A stretch of 45,989 nucleotides of DNA from Gnetum montanum. Taxonomy: Eukaryota; Streptophyta; Gnetopsida; Gnetales; Gnetaceae. The notes below the pieces were generated by a model, which saw nothing but the letters and a program-made list of their open reading frames with translations, was not told the origin of the DNA and ran no database searches. The DNA lies in the NCBI GenBank assembly GCA_015680685.1, contig MNCI01028923.1, positions 55,084-101,072 of the forward strand, given 5' to 3'. This document shows positions 1 to 9,780 of the stretch, piece by piece. The position numbers and the translations under genes were made by a program. Numbering within the stretch: position 1 is the first letter of the stretch; each line of letters opens with the position of its first letter.

Positions 1-1899
1 AGTACACAACCTGAAGTGGGGGTTTCTTATAAACATGAATGAAAGCAACATCATCCCAATGCATGAAAGCATAACTTACCTGATGATGATGAACCCCTAC
101 TAGCCACTACAAGATTAACGCAAATACAAGAGGCTATTCAAATCTCCCATAGGCATTGTAAAGAGAGCTGTATACCCAGGCTTGATTTAAACAACTTCCC
201 TAATTTCTCAAGAGGCTATGACTTAGATCCACAAAAACATTTACAAGCCTTCTATGATTCCTGTACATGGAACAACATTGATAATGGGTGGAAAAAACTC
301 AAGCTCTTTCCTATGACACTTGTTGGCCAAGCAAAAGTATAGTATAGATCGTTAAAACCAAATTTAATACGACATTGGCCAAAAATGGTAGAACTCTTTA
401 ACGAAAGATATCAAACCTATGCAAGAGTGTTATCCTTGAGGAAACAAATCCAAGAGTGGAAACAAGCACAACATGAACCCTTGGACATGGCCTTAGAAAG
501 ATATTATGCACTGTTAAACAACTATCCAAGCTATGAGTTCTCCAAGGAAAGGCTAATGTACCATATCATTTATGGGCTTCATGATGCAACAAGAGAAACC
601 CTAGGGATGTATGCCAAGGGTCAACTATACAAACTATGAATCCATCAAGTCCAAGAGCTTATTAATTGGTTAGAAAAAGAAGAAGGAGAAATGGCTAGAT
701 GGGAGAGTGTTGAAAAACATCAACGGGACCAAAATATCAACTTAAAAAAGGTCCATAATCACAAAAAGGAGAAATCAACCAATCTCAAGGTGGAAGAATC
801 CTCTTTGGTAGTACAACAATCACTAGAGGAAGTTGAGGTAAAGATTAATAAGATGTTGGAATGGACATATAAAAAGTGTGGAGAATATATTGATATCATT
901 GGAGATAGTGTTTTGACAACCCAAGAAGCAGGAAAAAGTATCAGTAGACAATCGGAAAGAAGGGATAAGGAAAATAAGATCTCAACTGTTAATCATATGT
1001 ATGAATGTAACATTTGCCTATACGATCACCCCATGGGTCAATGCCCAATCTTGTTTCATCTACATGAACATTGGGGGAACACGTTACACCCAGAGTTCAT
1101 AGAGAGATACTATGTTCAATCACAGTAGCAACAATCCCAGTCGTGGTGGAAGCCACCCCTAAAATGGAGACACCTTTCATATTATCTGAATCTAAATGCT
1201 TATCTAGTCTAATACCCTATTTCCCTAGCTGGGTCAACATACTATATCTCACCGCATTACCATTCTCCTCAATACTATCAACCCATGTCCTCAACACCAC
1301 CACTGCCTTATGCACCTTACACTTCTTCTAATTTTCAACATTCTCATCCTTTCCCTCCTTCTACAATGCTACCAACTATTCCTAATGTGTCTGCACCATA
1401 GCAACAACCCACAAACGCTACTTATGCTACTATTACCAATAGTAGTGAGAGACCGCAGCAACATCGAAGGCTTCCCTTCTTTAGAAATGATCCTAGGAAG
1501 GGACAACACAATTGCAAGGCCACTGCATCCTCCAACTTGGCAACAGTCCAACAATGTGGTGCACCCTTATCTTCAAACCCAATGCCTCATGTTACTTCAT
1601 CAAGGCCACCAATTAACACTCCAACACTCATACGGCCCAATGAACACAGGAATGGAGAGTGACAACCCAATCCTTGCATACCATTTTCCAATCACAAACA
1701 TCATAGTGGGTCAACTCCTTACCCAAGAACCACATCTTACAAATTGCCCCGCTATGCTTACTATAATCAGGTGTGTGAACCCCGATGGGGTAAATATGAC
1801 CAAGTCTGAATATTTCCAACATGCAAGGATTCTCATCTTCCATCTATTAATCCTTGCCATCCTCAATCATTTAGTTATGGAGGATATCCTCCATTTTAA
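1..1899 (+). pseudogene. gag of Athila-like element, copy A (5'-partial, decayed)
   Basis: One reading frame (frame 1 of the window) runs to TAA at 1897-1899, about 630 codons, broken only by scattered stops (for example near 49, 340, 637, 1126 and 1411). The N-terminal half (about 190-640) fits the retrotransposon gag capsid domain, with DPQKHLQAFYD, LKLFPMTLVGQAK and a W-P-MVELF stretch. A charged Lys/Glu-rich segment follows. Then comes a zinc knuckle of form CX2CX3HX4C (CNICLYDHPMGQC, about 1006-1046). The C-terminal third is rich in Pro, Tyr, Ser and Gln and looks disordered. Copy B has the same protein at 27486-29033. It would form the particle shell of the element. It is not functional here. 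Confidence 0.88.
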
Positions 1900-3804
1900 T
1901 AACAAGTACGATTAATAAATATTTATCATTTTCTTTAATTTTTCAACTTCTTGTTTTGGTCTTTTTGGTATTTTTGTCTTTTTACAAGTAATCTTGTCTA
2001 CTAATAAAACACTCATGTGGATTGTTGGTTCAGGTGTGTTCTATGTTATCAAGTCTTAAGTGATCAATTATGTGGATAGTGAGCCCATTACCCCCACTCA
2101 TCCATTCTACAAATAAGAGGTTCTATTCGAGGGTACAGTGATATTCTTGACATTCTTAAAAATTAAAATTAATTTTTTGTTCATTGTACCCAAAATGAAC
2201 AAGGATGGACCAAGAGGGAATGATTAGGATGTGACATCAAGGGGACTTGAGGATTCTGTTTGGTGACATTTGTGGGAGTTATCATGCAATATGGTTGTAC
2301 TAAGATCCTTATAGATCTAATGAAAAATGGGAGTAAAAATAATCAAAAGGGCACTCAAAGATCCAATGCTATTCTAGGGGGGTCCCACTAGAAAGACATG
2401 CACCCATGCCTGAAGGTTGGTGGCTTCTCTAGATTCAGCAATCAAAAAAGAAGAAGAGAAAAAGAAAAAAAAAGACAAAAAGAAAAGTGCCACAAAACAA
2501 AAATCACTCCTCCCTTGAATAAAATGCCAAGTGATTGTATGCCTTGTTGTTATGGTACTCTCATAGTTGTTACTGATTAGAGGAAAGGACTTGGTCCTGA
2601 TCTTGGAACAACGGGTTAATGACACATTAATCATGCTTTACATGCAGGATTCACTGTGCCCTCAGTTAGTTACCTCATGTCCCAATCTCTACAACCCCTT
2701 TCTATAGTTCGTCTCATCTCACTATTCATGTAATTGTAGCTTTTGTCATGTGTAACATAGAGTTTTGACCTCATTACAGTGATATTTACATGTGTGTGTT
2801 TGGTGGAATTAGTATGGATTACATTTAACCCTTCTAGTGCCCATGGACACTTTTAAGTGTGGTTACACAAAGGAATTATAGGTTGAAACCTACTTTGGGG
2901 AGGATCCACTTGTATAATATTTTGTAATTTTCACTTATGACATAGCTCACACACACCATTTCTTACCCTCAGCCTATTTTTAATAACATTCTTTCCCTTA
3001 TTACTACCCCTCCAAATTCCAACGTTCCTATGTACCATTACATAGCCTTTTTCTCCCATCCAATGTCCTTATTGATAAAATCCACATCATTGTAATTAAT
3101 TGTGCCTTTTGAATTAATGGAATTACCCTAGCAACATTTAACATGTGCCACATGTCCTTGCTTTCATATTTTATTTTCCAAAAAAATCCTAAAAATTCAA
3201 TTTTTCCCTCAGGCCTAAAACATCACTATGCGATATTGTGGCCAATGCGATATCGCGTATGTGATGTATTGTTTGTCATATCGCATCCTATAAACCTATA
3301 AATAGGTGACCCCCCCTCCCCCACCAGAACACTTAGCATCATTTTCCATAATTCATGTGGGGGAGTTTTCAAATTTTTTCTCTATAAATAGGCGACCCCC
3401 CTCCCCCACTAGAACCCTTGCTTTCCTACCTATATCTCGCTTGCTGGTACATCAATTTTAATTCCATCTGAACCTACTTGAACCCAGAGTGTTTAGCTTA
3501 GTCGTGGGAGAGGGACACTTACCAAATAACGCCTAACTTTTTTGGAATTTATCATCACCAAAAGGAAATTATCTAGGGTAATTAGCTAAAACATTTAGAA
3601 TAATTGTGCCAAAAAAATCATTCATTACCTTTAGGTACACTGGGAAATTAAAAGTGGAAAAAACCTAAGTAAAATGGACCCATCATTACAATCTTTTGGG
3701 AAATATCACATGAAGATAAAAAAATTAATTAATTAAGGCAAGAAGTAAGGTATAAATTAACTTCAAAAACAACTTTACTAACGCTTATCCCCATGTGATT
3801 GCAG
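1900..3804 (+). other. spacer between gag and ORF2, probable intron 3' part
   Basis: No gag-like or pol-like frame is visible. Similarity to copy B (29034-30243) is clear over about 1990-2115, 2350-2960 and 3720-3804. The spacer ends in a pyrimidine-containing stretch and GATTGCAG directly abutting the ORF2 start codon, and copy B has GATTATAG at the same place. This looks like a 3' splice site placing ORF2 on a spliced message, as known for downstream ORFs of some plant Athila-type elements. The donor site was not found. Short Lys-rich frames here come from purine runs (about 2445-2500) and are not credible genes. Confidence 0.5.
3225..3415 (+). promoter_or_regulatory. LTR-like promoter block inside copy A, with two TATA boxes
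   Basis: Several near-palindromic GATATC/GATATTG motifs (about 3230-3285) precede TATAAATA at 3297-3304. A second TATAAATA at 3383-3390 begins a repeat of the same C-rich context (TATAAATAGG-GACCCCCC-CTCCCCCAC). The arrangement copies the U3 of this family's LTRs (GATATC cluster, then TATAAATA). Copy B lacks the block at the matching place, so it was gained by copy A or lost by copy B. Promoter activity is inference. Confidence 0.5.
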
Positions 3805-6591
3805 ATGGCCCCAAAACATGGACAAAAGGAAGGTCTTGCACAAGGTGGAAACAAATGACCTAGGAGAGGTGGAAGACAAGATCCTACTAGAAAACATGAA
3901 GAATAGAAGGAAAAATCATTTAGTATTCATCAAGAGGACCCTCCTATCATATAGTCCAAGTAGGCAGAAGGAGGAGCTGCTACAGTGCCTGAACAGCGAC
4001 AACATCTCACGTTGCCCCAAGATTGTGTTTAGGCCATCTGTGAATATTTCACATTTGTTGTAGTGATTGTAGAATTAAAATTTGAATCTTTTGTAGAGTT
4101 AACTCTTGAGGTTGTTAGGGATCACCTCAAAGGGTTTTCCTTGTGGCCTACCCTCTCCGAAAGTAGCGCCCGGTACCTAGGGGAGACGTACCAATTTTGG
4201 AAGAATAGAGAGCAAGGCACCATCATCAATATTTATGGTGTGATAGTTGATTTCTCCACGTAGGCCATTTTGGAAGTATTAAACCTTCCAAATATAGGGC
4301 CCAAGTTTACCCAGTTATCCACCTGTTCAGACCCCGATGTGTGATGGGATTGGTTGGAAAGAACGTATGGTAGAGATAAGACATTTGGTGAGTTAATGAC
4401 GGAGGAGAGGATCTACTTCAAAATTGGAACTTATCACCTCTTCCCCATGAAGGGCTTAAGATGAATATCAATGTATGTGACAAGAGGATGTGAAGTGCTG
4501 ATGGGAAAGGTTAATGCTAACCTACCCCATATATACTTAATGGAGATCCTGAGGCGGTTTGAGGAATAGAAGACAGGGAAGATGGTGTTTCCCTTCCCTT
4601 GTCTTATTAGAAAGCTTTGCCGACATGCTGTTATTAGGGGGTACACCAACAATGTCCTCCAAAAAGCCCAAAATCCTTCATATGCTGAATTGTTAAAGCC
4701 ACAAGCTACAAGGAAAATCATTGGTGAGATGCTGGGTCTAGAAGAAGAAGAAGAATAGACGACTGGACCAATTGCAACTCAACTTGTAGGACCTAGCCAA
4801 CCTCCAAGTATAGGACCTAGCCAAAAACAGGAAGCAGGGCCTAGCATAGGCCAAGATCCACCACCACCACAGGACTACAGACCGTTGATGAGCCATCTCA
4901 GGGCCATCGTTGAGACAGTCAGTTGGGGAAGTCATGATGACGCAAATCTCTTCTACGTCATTGATGATGCCATATAGCCCATAGTTTCTTTGGATCATAC
5001 AAGGGACAAAGTGTCTATTCATATAGGAGGAGGGGAAAGTACTTGGTCACAACAGATCTTAGGAAACGTGGCATCTTTCCAAGTGTAATTAGAAACTACT
5101 AAAGGGGCCACTATGGTGGTCATGCAACACCAGGATGCTGTGGGAGCTATAGAAGTGCTCACAGACCACATCAAAGAATCATTTAATATATGTATTGTGT
5201 CATCGGTAGATCTCACAAGAGCACGAGATGCTTAAACATTGGCTAGAATCTCAATGACTCCTATGGAACATGAGGATGCGCTTGATTGATTGCTACAAAT
5301 AGGACAAGTAATGATGTTCCTGTTTGACATCCCTCAGGATGTTACGAAAATTTAGTCAGACCTCATTTCTATGAAGGGGAAGCTAGTTTTAATAGAAGTG
5401 AGGGACGATCATGTTGAAGCAGAGGTGCAAAAATAACAAGAGAAGCTTGTAAGCCTACAAGCAGCATAGCGGGATCCTTTGCAATTTGTTCCCGTAGACC
5501 AGCTGGATAGCTTCAGAACTGAGAAACTAACCAAGCTACTAACATAGAATAAAAAGGTGGCTAAATAAAAAGAGAAGGCTATTTGGGATGCCTCTGCAGC
5601 ACATGCGCAAACTCATGCACATCTCAAAGCACTCAACACCTTACAAGAAGAAAATAAGTAGCTTGTTGCTGACAACCTTCGGATGACCACTATTGAGAAG
5701 CAAAACAATGTTCTTGAGGAACACTTCCATCAATTGTGAGAACAATTCATCCAGGTCAACCAAGACATGAGCTGTTTAGCCAAGGAGAATCGAACCCTCT
5801 CAATGGATGAGGTACGTGCTATTCAGCAAAAGATAGCTATTGAAATAAGCGCATGGCAAAATGAGGCTAAATGGCATGAAAAGCTAAAGGAGCACTTCTG
5901 AGACCAGGTGGGAATGTACAAACAGATCCTTGAGAAGGAGATCCATATGGCCAAGGCCCACATCAATGCTATTAGTGCTCAACACACTGACTGGCAAGCC
6001 ATATTGGACACATATGCCTTTGCCCACTAACCAGAAGTTAAGAACTGGGACTTGCAGATTCAAGATCTGATAGAATACATGGATTTGGAAAACCTATGGT
6101 ATGCCAACCTTGCCATGTTAATAGCAGGGCACCTAAGAATAGAGCTCGAGCAACAGGTAGCTACCACCTATGTCAAATACAAAGTAGAATTTGCAGAACC
6201 CAAGAAGTTAATGGAAAAATTAGAGATCACAAATTTTAAACTTGAGGTGGTAAAAGTAAGCTATCAAGGATAAAAAGGTGTTGTAATAGATCTAGAATGA
6301 TGGCTTGCAGATTTCCAAGAATACAAAGATAAAGCCAGAGCCTATGAAGAGGAACATTGGGTGTTTGCGGCTTGGTATGTCAAGGCCAATCAAATGTTTC
6401 TGCAACTACCTTACCCATGGGAGGTGCCAACTCCATAAAACATTAGAACATTAGCATGGATGGCACAGGATCCCTGAACTAAAGAGGAGAATCTCAAATC
6501 CATATTCCAACACCATCAAGTCTCAAAACTGGAGCACAAGACAAAGGGAAAGCACTAATGGAGGAGTCACTACCACTAGGAACTACATGAG
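3805..6591 (+). pseudogene. ORF2 of Athila-like element (retrotransposon domain plus coiled coil), copy A
   Basis: A single frame from ATG 3805 runs about 2.7 kb. Its interruptions are in-frame stops (for example 3856, 3901, 4060, 4261), with one frameshift near 6550; the predicted end is TGA near 6591, roughly 925 codons. The N-terminus is Lys/Arg/Gly-rich. Codons around 4060-4740 form a globular region with GTIINIYGVIVDFST and LEVLNLPNIGPKFT, resembling the plant transposon/Athila ORF domain (pattern V-x-R-G-x-x-V-D-F-S ... LGLP). A Gly-Pro-Ser/Gln linker follows (about 4770-4870), then a long Glu/Lys/Gln-rich coiled coil (about 5400-6330) with leucine spacing. It has no RT, protease or integrase motifs. 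The start is supported by the adjoining acceptor site and by copy B (30244). Its role is unknown; an envelope-like or structural role is conceivable but not shown. Confidence 0.75.
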
Positions 6592-6744
6592 TTCCACAAA
6601 TTTTGTAGTTGTAGCACATTCTTTGTGTTGTGTCTCATTTCTTTTTTCATTCCACATTGCGGCATAACCCATTTTCACCATTCAATAATCCCATACCTAT
6701 CCACTGTGTAATCACTGTAACTTGAGAACGTGTTTTGACTCAGT

Positions 6745-6754
6745 CGTGGGGGTA
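6745..6754 (+). other. polypurine tract, copy A
   Basis: CGTGGGGGTA lies directly before the LTR start. The same tract sits before the 3' LTR of copy B (about 30849-30858) and, on the other strand, at 44501-44508. This is the usual plus-strand priming site of LTR elements. Confidence 0.75.
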
Positions 6755-7582
6755 TGATGAGTCACCATTTAGTGCATCGTGAAATTGTGTACACGATATC
6801 GCAGCCTCGCTGTGATATCATGTATGCTATCATAGTCTGTCTCCTCATCTATAAATAAGAGGCGTCAGTTATCAAGAGTAAGTACATAGGAAGTAAGTCA
6901 GTTTTAGTTTAAGTGTTTTAATTTTTTTCTCTCGACCCTTTTCCTCCCAGTGTATGCCCATAGTGTGGTGACACTAATTGTACGACATCCTTTATTTGAG
7001 TGTGATGTACTTGGACATGCACATGACTAGCAATAAAGATTGAGATTACTTCATCATTGTAGCATTCACTTAGTTTAATCATTTAATTAATTGTTATTTA
7101 CTGCTTTCCTAGTTACTCTCTTCTCACCCTTAAACTCATGTTAAAATGCATACTGAGTATGAATTGATTATGAGCATTTAAGTGTGACTACTTGGTAACC
7201 CAATAGCGTGCATAGGATATGCACTTGGTAATCCCAATGGTAGTCATGCACGAAGTCCCAGATGTGTATAGATAATCAAGGAACGGATGCTCATCGCACT
7301 TAGGCTAGCTAGATTCCTTCTCACCCTTTCTCCCTTAGCTTAGTTAATATTAGCTTCCATTGCCTTTAGGATTAGCATTAGGTTAGAAACACATTATACA
7401 CCTCACTCTAGACTAAACCATACATGACAAAGCCAATACTAGTCCAGGTGGGAAGATAGCGAACTGCAACCTAAGGCTAACTTTCTAGATGCCACAACTA
7501 GTCTGTCTGTGGAGTTCGACCAAATCACTCGTGTAATGCTCGTATTTGTATGGTTGAGTGTAGGATACCTCACCACTCATCA
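6755..7582 (+). repeat. 3' LTR of Athila-like copy A
   Basis: About 828 bp. It begins TGATGAGT and ends ACTCATCA, a perfect 8-bp terminal inverted repeat. GATATC-type palindromes lie at about 6793-6830 and TATAAATA at 6850-6857. The segment with GTAACCCAATAG and GGTAATCCCAATGG is shared with copy B LTRs and with the minus-strand fragment at 44020-44500. It is shorter than the copy B LTRs (979 and 1012 bp), mainly because it lacks their U3 direct repeats. Confidence 0.9.
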
Positions 7583-8760
7583 ATTAGGTTAAGAGATTAA
7601 TTTGTCTTCTCTATCATAGGTTTGACTGTGTTTAACTTATAAGATACTATAAACTCTTATGGTCAATCCATATAATCCTCTACTTCCCATAAAGATAATA
7701 CCACAAAATCTTTAGAGCAAAGACTACTACTACCAACTCTATATCATGAACTAGGTACTAAATCTCATGTGGCCTCAACTATCAAGAATCATAAGCCACC
7801 ACTTGCCTATCCACATTAACATACATCCAAACCAACCTCCAAAAGCATCAATGCAAACATCATAGGGATAGCCTAATGTAAGGAAAATCAACATTAAAGC
7901 AAATGTAAATATTCACTTTTGCTCATCAAAATCTATTTGACAAAATGAGCTTCATGTAACACTAATCTCCTCCCTCAAAAACTAAGTTAAAGGAGAATCT
8001 ATATAAGTGAAATGCTCTACAAACATAAGGTAATATCCAACTAGCACTCAAAAGCTACAAACCTCTACCATTGACTATGAAACTAGCCAATCCCTAGCTA
8101 CTATAATTTTGGCTAGAATTACAACAATACAAGCCCTAGAATTGATGTCCTAGAAACTAGATTTTAAACTACTAGAAACAAGACTTGGATGATTTTGCAT
8201 AGAACATATACTACCATAAGGTCTGCAACATAGTTTGAAAGTGCTTATTATACCTTTTCTTATATGGAAAATACACCAAAATTCATCAATAAACATAATC
8301 ATAAACTAATTCAAGAAAGATCATAACATATTATTATTAGATGCATAAATAATACTAAATAATTTATCAACCTAAATGGAAGAATTAGCAACTCATAATG
8401 ACTGTATTGGATAAGAAATGCTATCTTTAGCACACCTTGCTCTCTAACCTATACTATTTAATATCCTAAATTAAGATCAATATTCAAGAATACATAGGCT
8501 CCTCAAAGTTGATCAAAAAAGTCATCAATATGAAGAAAAGAATACATGCTTTTCACTCTCACTTGGCTCAACAATTTATAATCAATGCATAACTACAAAA
8601 TCCTATCTTTCTTCCACAAAAAATACTATAGCATCCCAGAAAGAAACATTAAGATGAATCAAGCCTCTATCCATTAGCTCTTATAAGTGGATTTTGAACT
8701 CTACTAACTCTACTAGAGACATCATGTGAGATGCCTTTGAGATAGAATTTGTACTTGATT
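7583..8760 (-). pseudogene. Ty3/gypsy pol remnant (RT and RNase H), locus A
   Basis: Read on the minus strand, 8750-8130 gives a decayed gypsy RT in order: ISKASHMMSLVEL, ELMDRGLIHLN, WDAIVFFVEE, DQL-GAYVFLNIDLNLGY, LKIAFLIQYSHYELLILPF, then FIDE in place of FIDD. RNase H follows from about 7960 to 7590: CIDAFGGWFGCMLM, LRPHEI-YLVHDIELVVVVFA, LKILWYYLYGK, IDHKSL-YLI. Stops and a few frame changes are frequent. The Athila-like LTR abuts its downstream end, so integrase is missing. No gag or protease lies upstream (8761-9350), so it was already truncated before duplication. The same RT reappears at 20965-21297 on the same strand. Confidence 0.85.
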
Positions 8761-9353
8761 ATAGCTAGATCTTAAACTCTACCTCTTACTTAAGTAAACA
8801 ACTAGAAAACTCTATAAAAAACTTACTAAAGGGTGTACATTTCATTTAAACCACTTTCAAAGAGTATTATCAATGCAAAATCTACTCATATATATGCTCT
8901 AGTTATAGTGGGAATTCAAGCTATAATTATAGCTTGTGCTTGTGTTGGATCACACTACTCCATTATGGAAAGGAAAAACAAAGGATTGAACTTCCATGAT
9001 CAAAGCACATCTACATTTATGTGTNAATTGAACTTCCATGATCAAAGCACATCTACATTTATGTGTAGAAAGTACTCAAGAATAAAGATTTCTTTCTTTC
9101 TTGTCCTTTTTTATTAATTCATTGGTAACTATAACATTAAATGAAAATCTTGGCTTCTTATGCATTTCCTTGATAAGATGTTTGAAAATCATTAACAACG
9201 TATCAAAACCTTGTAAAAGTATTTTTAAATCCTATAAATTTTTTGAAAATTTGAAGTACATTGAAAAAATAATGAAGTAGATATTTTTATATTTCAATTA
9301 AAATAGCCACAAGTAGTATCTAAACACTCAGCATTAAAAACATGGCCAAAGTT
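8761..9353. other. non-coding stretch, duplicated downstream
   Basis: AT-rich with no convincing frame. It matches 32464-33055 (for example CTTGTGTTGGATCACACTA at about 8939 and a similar string at 32658), so it belongs to the duplicated locus between the gypsy remnant and the SCPL 3' exon. An N at 9025 sits between two identical 40-bp stretches (8985-9024 and 9027-9066). Confidence 0.6.
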
Positions 9354-9780
9354 TCATAGAGGTTTTTCAGAGAACCACTTCTAAAACCTAACAAATGATC
9401 TTGGCTAGTACTCAGGAGCAATGTAACCCCTTCCCTAGAAATAAATTTAACAATCAAAGAAATTCCTTGGTATCCTTGTAAACTCTTGCCAAATTCAATT
9501 CACCACCACTAATCCATGTATAAATTACACACTATAAATATGTATACCTTGAGTTTTTCATAGGTTATCTAGTTCTCATACTATATTTGTAAACTTGTTA
9601 GGGTTGATTGGATGGCATAATAGTTGATATGTTGTTGGCTAAAATTCAAGGAAACAAATCATTCTTATTTATTATTTAAAATAAAACTAATTTTATTATG
9701 CTTGTAAACCTCTAAATCATAGTAGACATTCTAGATTTATTGGGAAGAAGCAATTAACCACATACCTAGCAACTTGGCTA
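9354..9780 (-). pseudogene. serine carboxypeptidase-like pseudogene, 3' end, locus A
   Basis: On the minus strand the last exon (about 9490-9354) reads GYIAPEY-PRSFVRF-KWFSEKPL then stop. This fits the SCPL C-terminus (GHTAPEY-P...MF-RWIS...PL) with the catalytic His codon CAC changed to TAC. Before it, after an intron, only about ten bases of the previous exon remain (VA-G end, donor GTATGT, about 9771-9780), where the Tekay LTR cuts in. The same exon order is better kept at 33059-33811. SCPL proteins are secreted or vacuolar alpha/beta-hydrolases acting as peptidases or acyltransferases. This copy is dead: active His lost, upstream exons missing. Confidence 0.75.

Larger units (their letters stand above)
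1..7582 (+). mobile_element. Athila-like LTR retrotransposon, copy A (5' part outside window)
   Basis: Order seen: gag (1-1899), a long spacer, a second large ORF (3805-6591), polypurine tract, then an LTR ending at 7582. The same order recurs in copy B (25650-31870), which shows the full structure and a tRNA-Asp-type primer binding site as in Athila. The ORF2 globular region resembles the plant retrotransposon domain found in Athila-type ORFs. Neither copy has protease, RT, RNase H or integrase, so the element looks non-autonomous. Its 5' LTR lies outside the window, so its target duplication cannot be checked; the five bases after the LTR are ATTAG. It abuts the minus-strand gypsy remnant at 7583 and was probably inserted into it. 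Confidence 0.85.

Noticed and set aside
1071-1915. Overlapping frames of 86 and 201 codons
   Set aside because: They are out-of-frame shadows of the gag C-terminal region, which continues in frame 1 to 1899.
4434-5216. Minus-strand frames of 65-95 codons
   Set aside because: They are antisense shadows of ORF2, which runs through on the plus strand.
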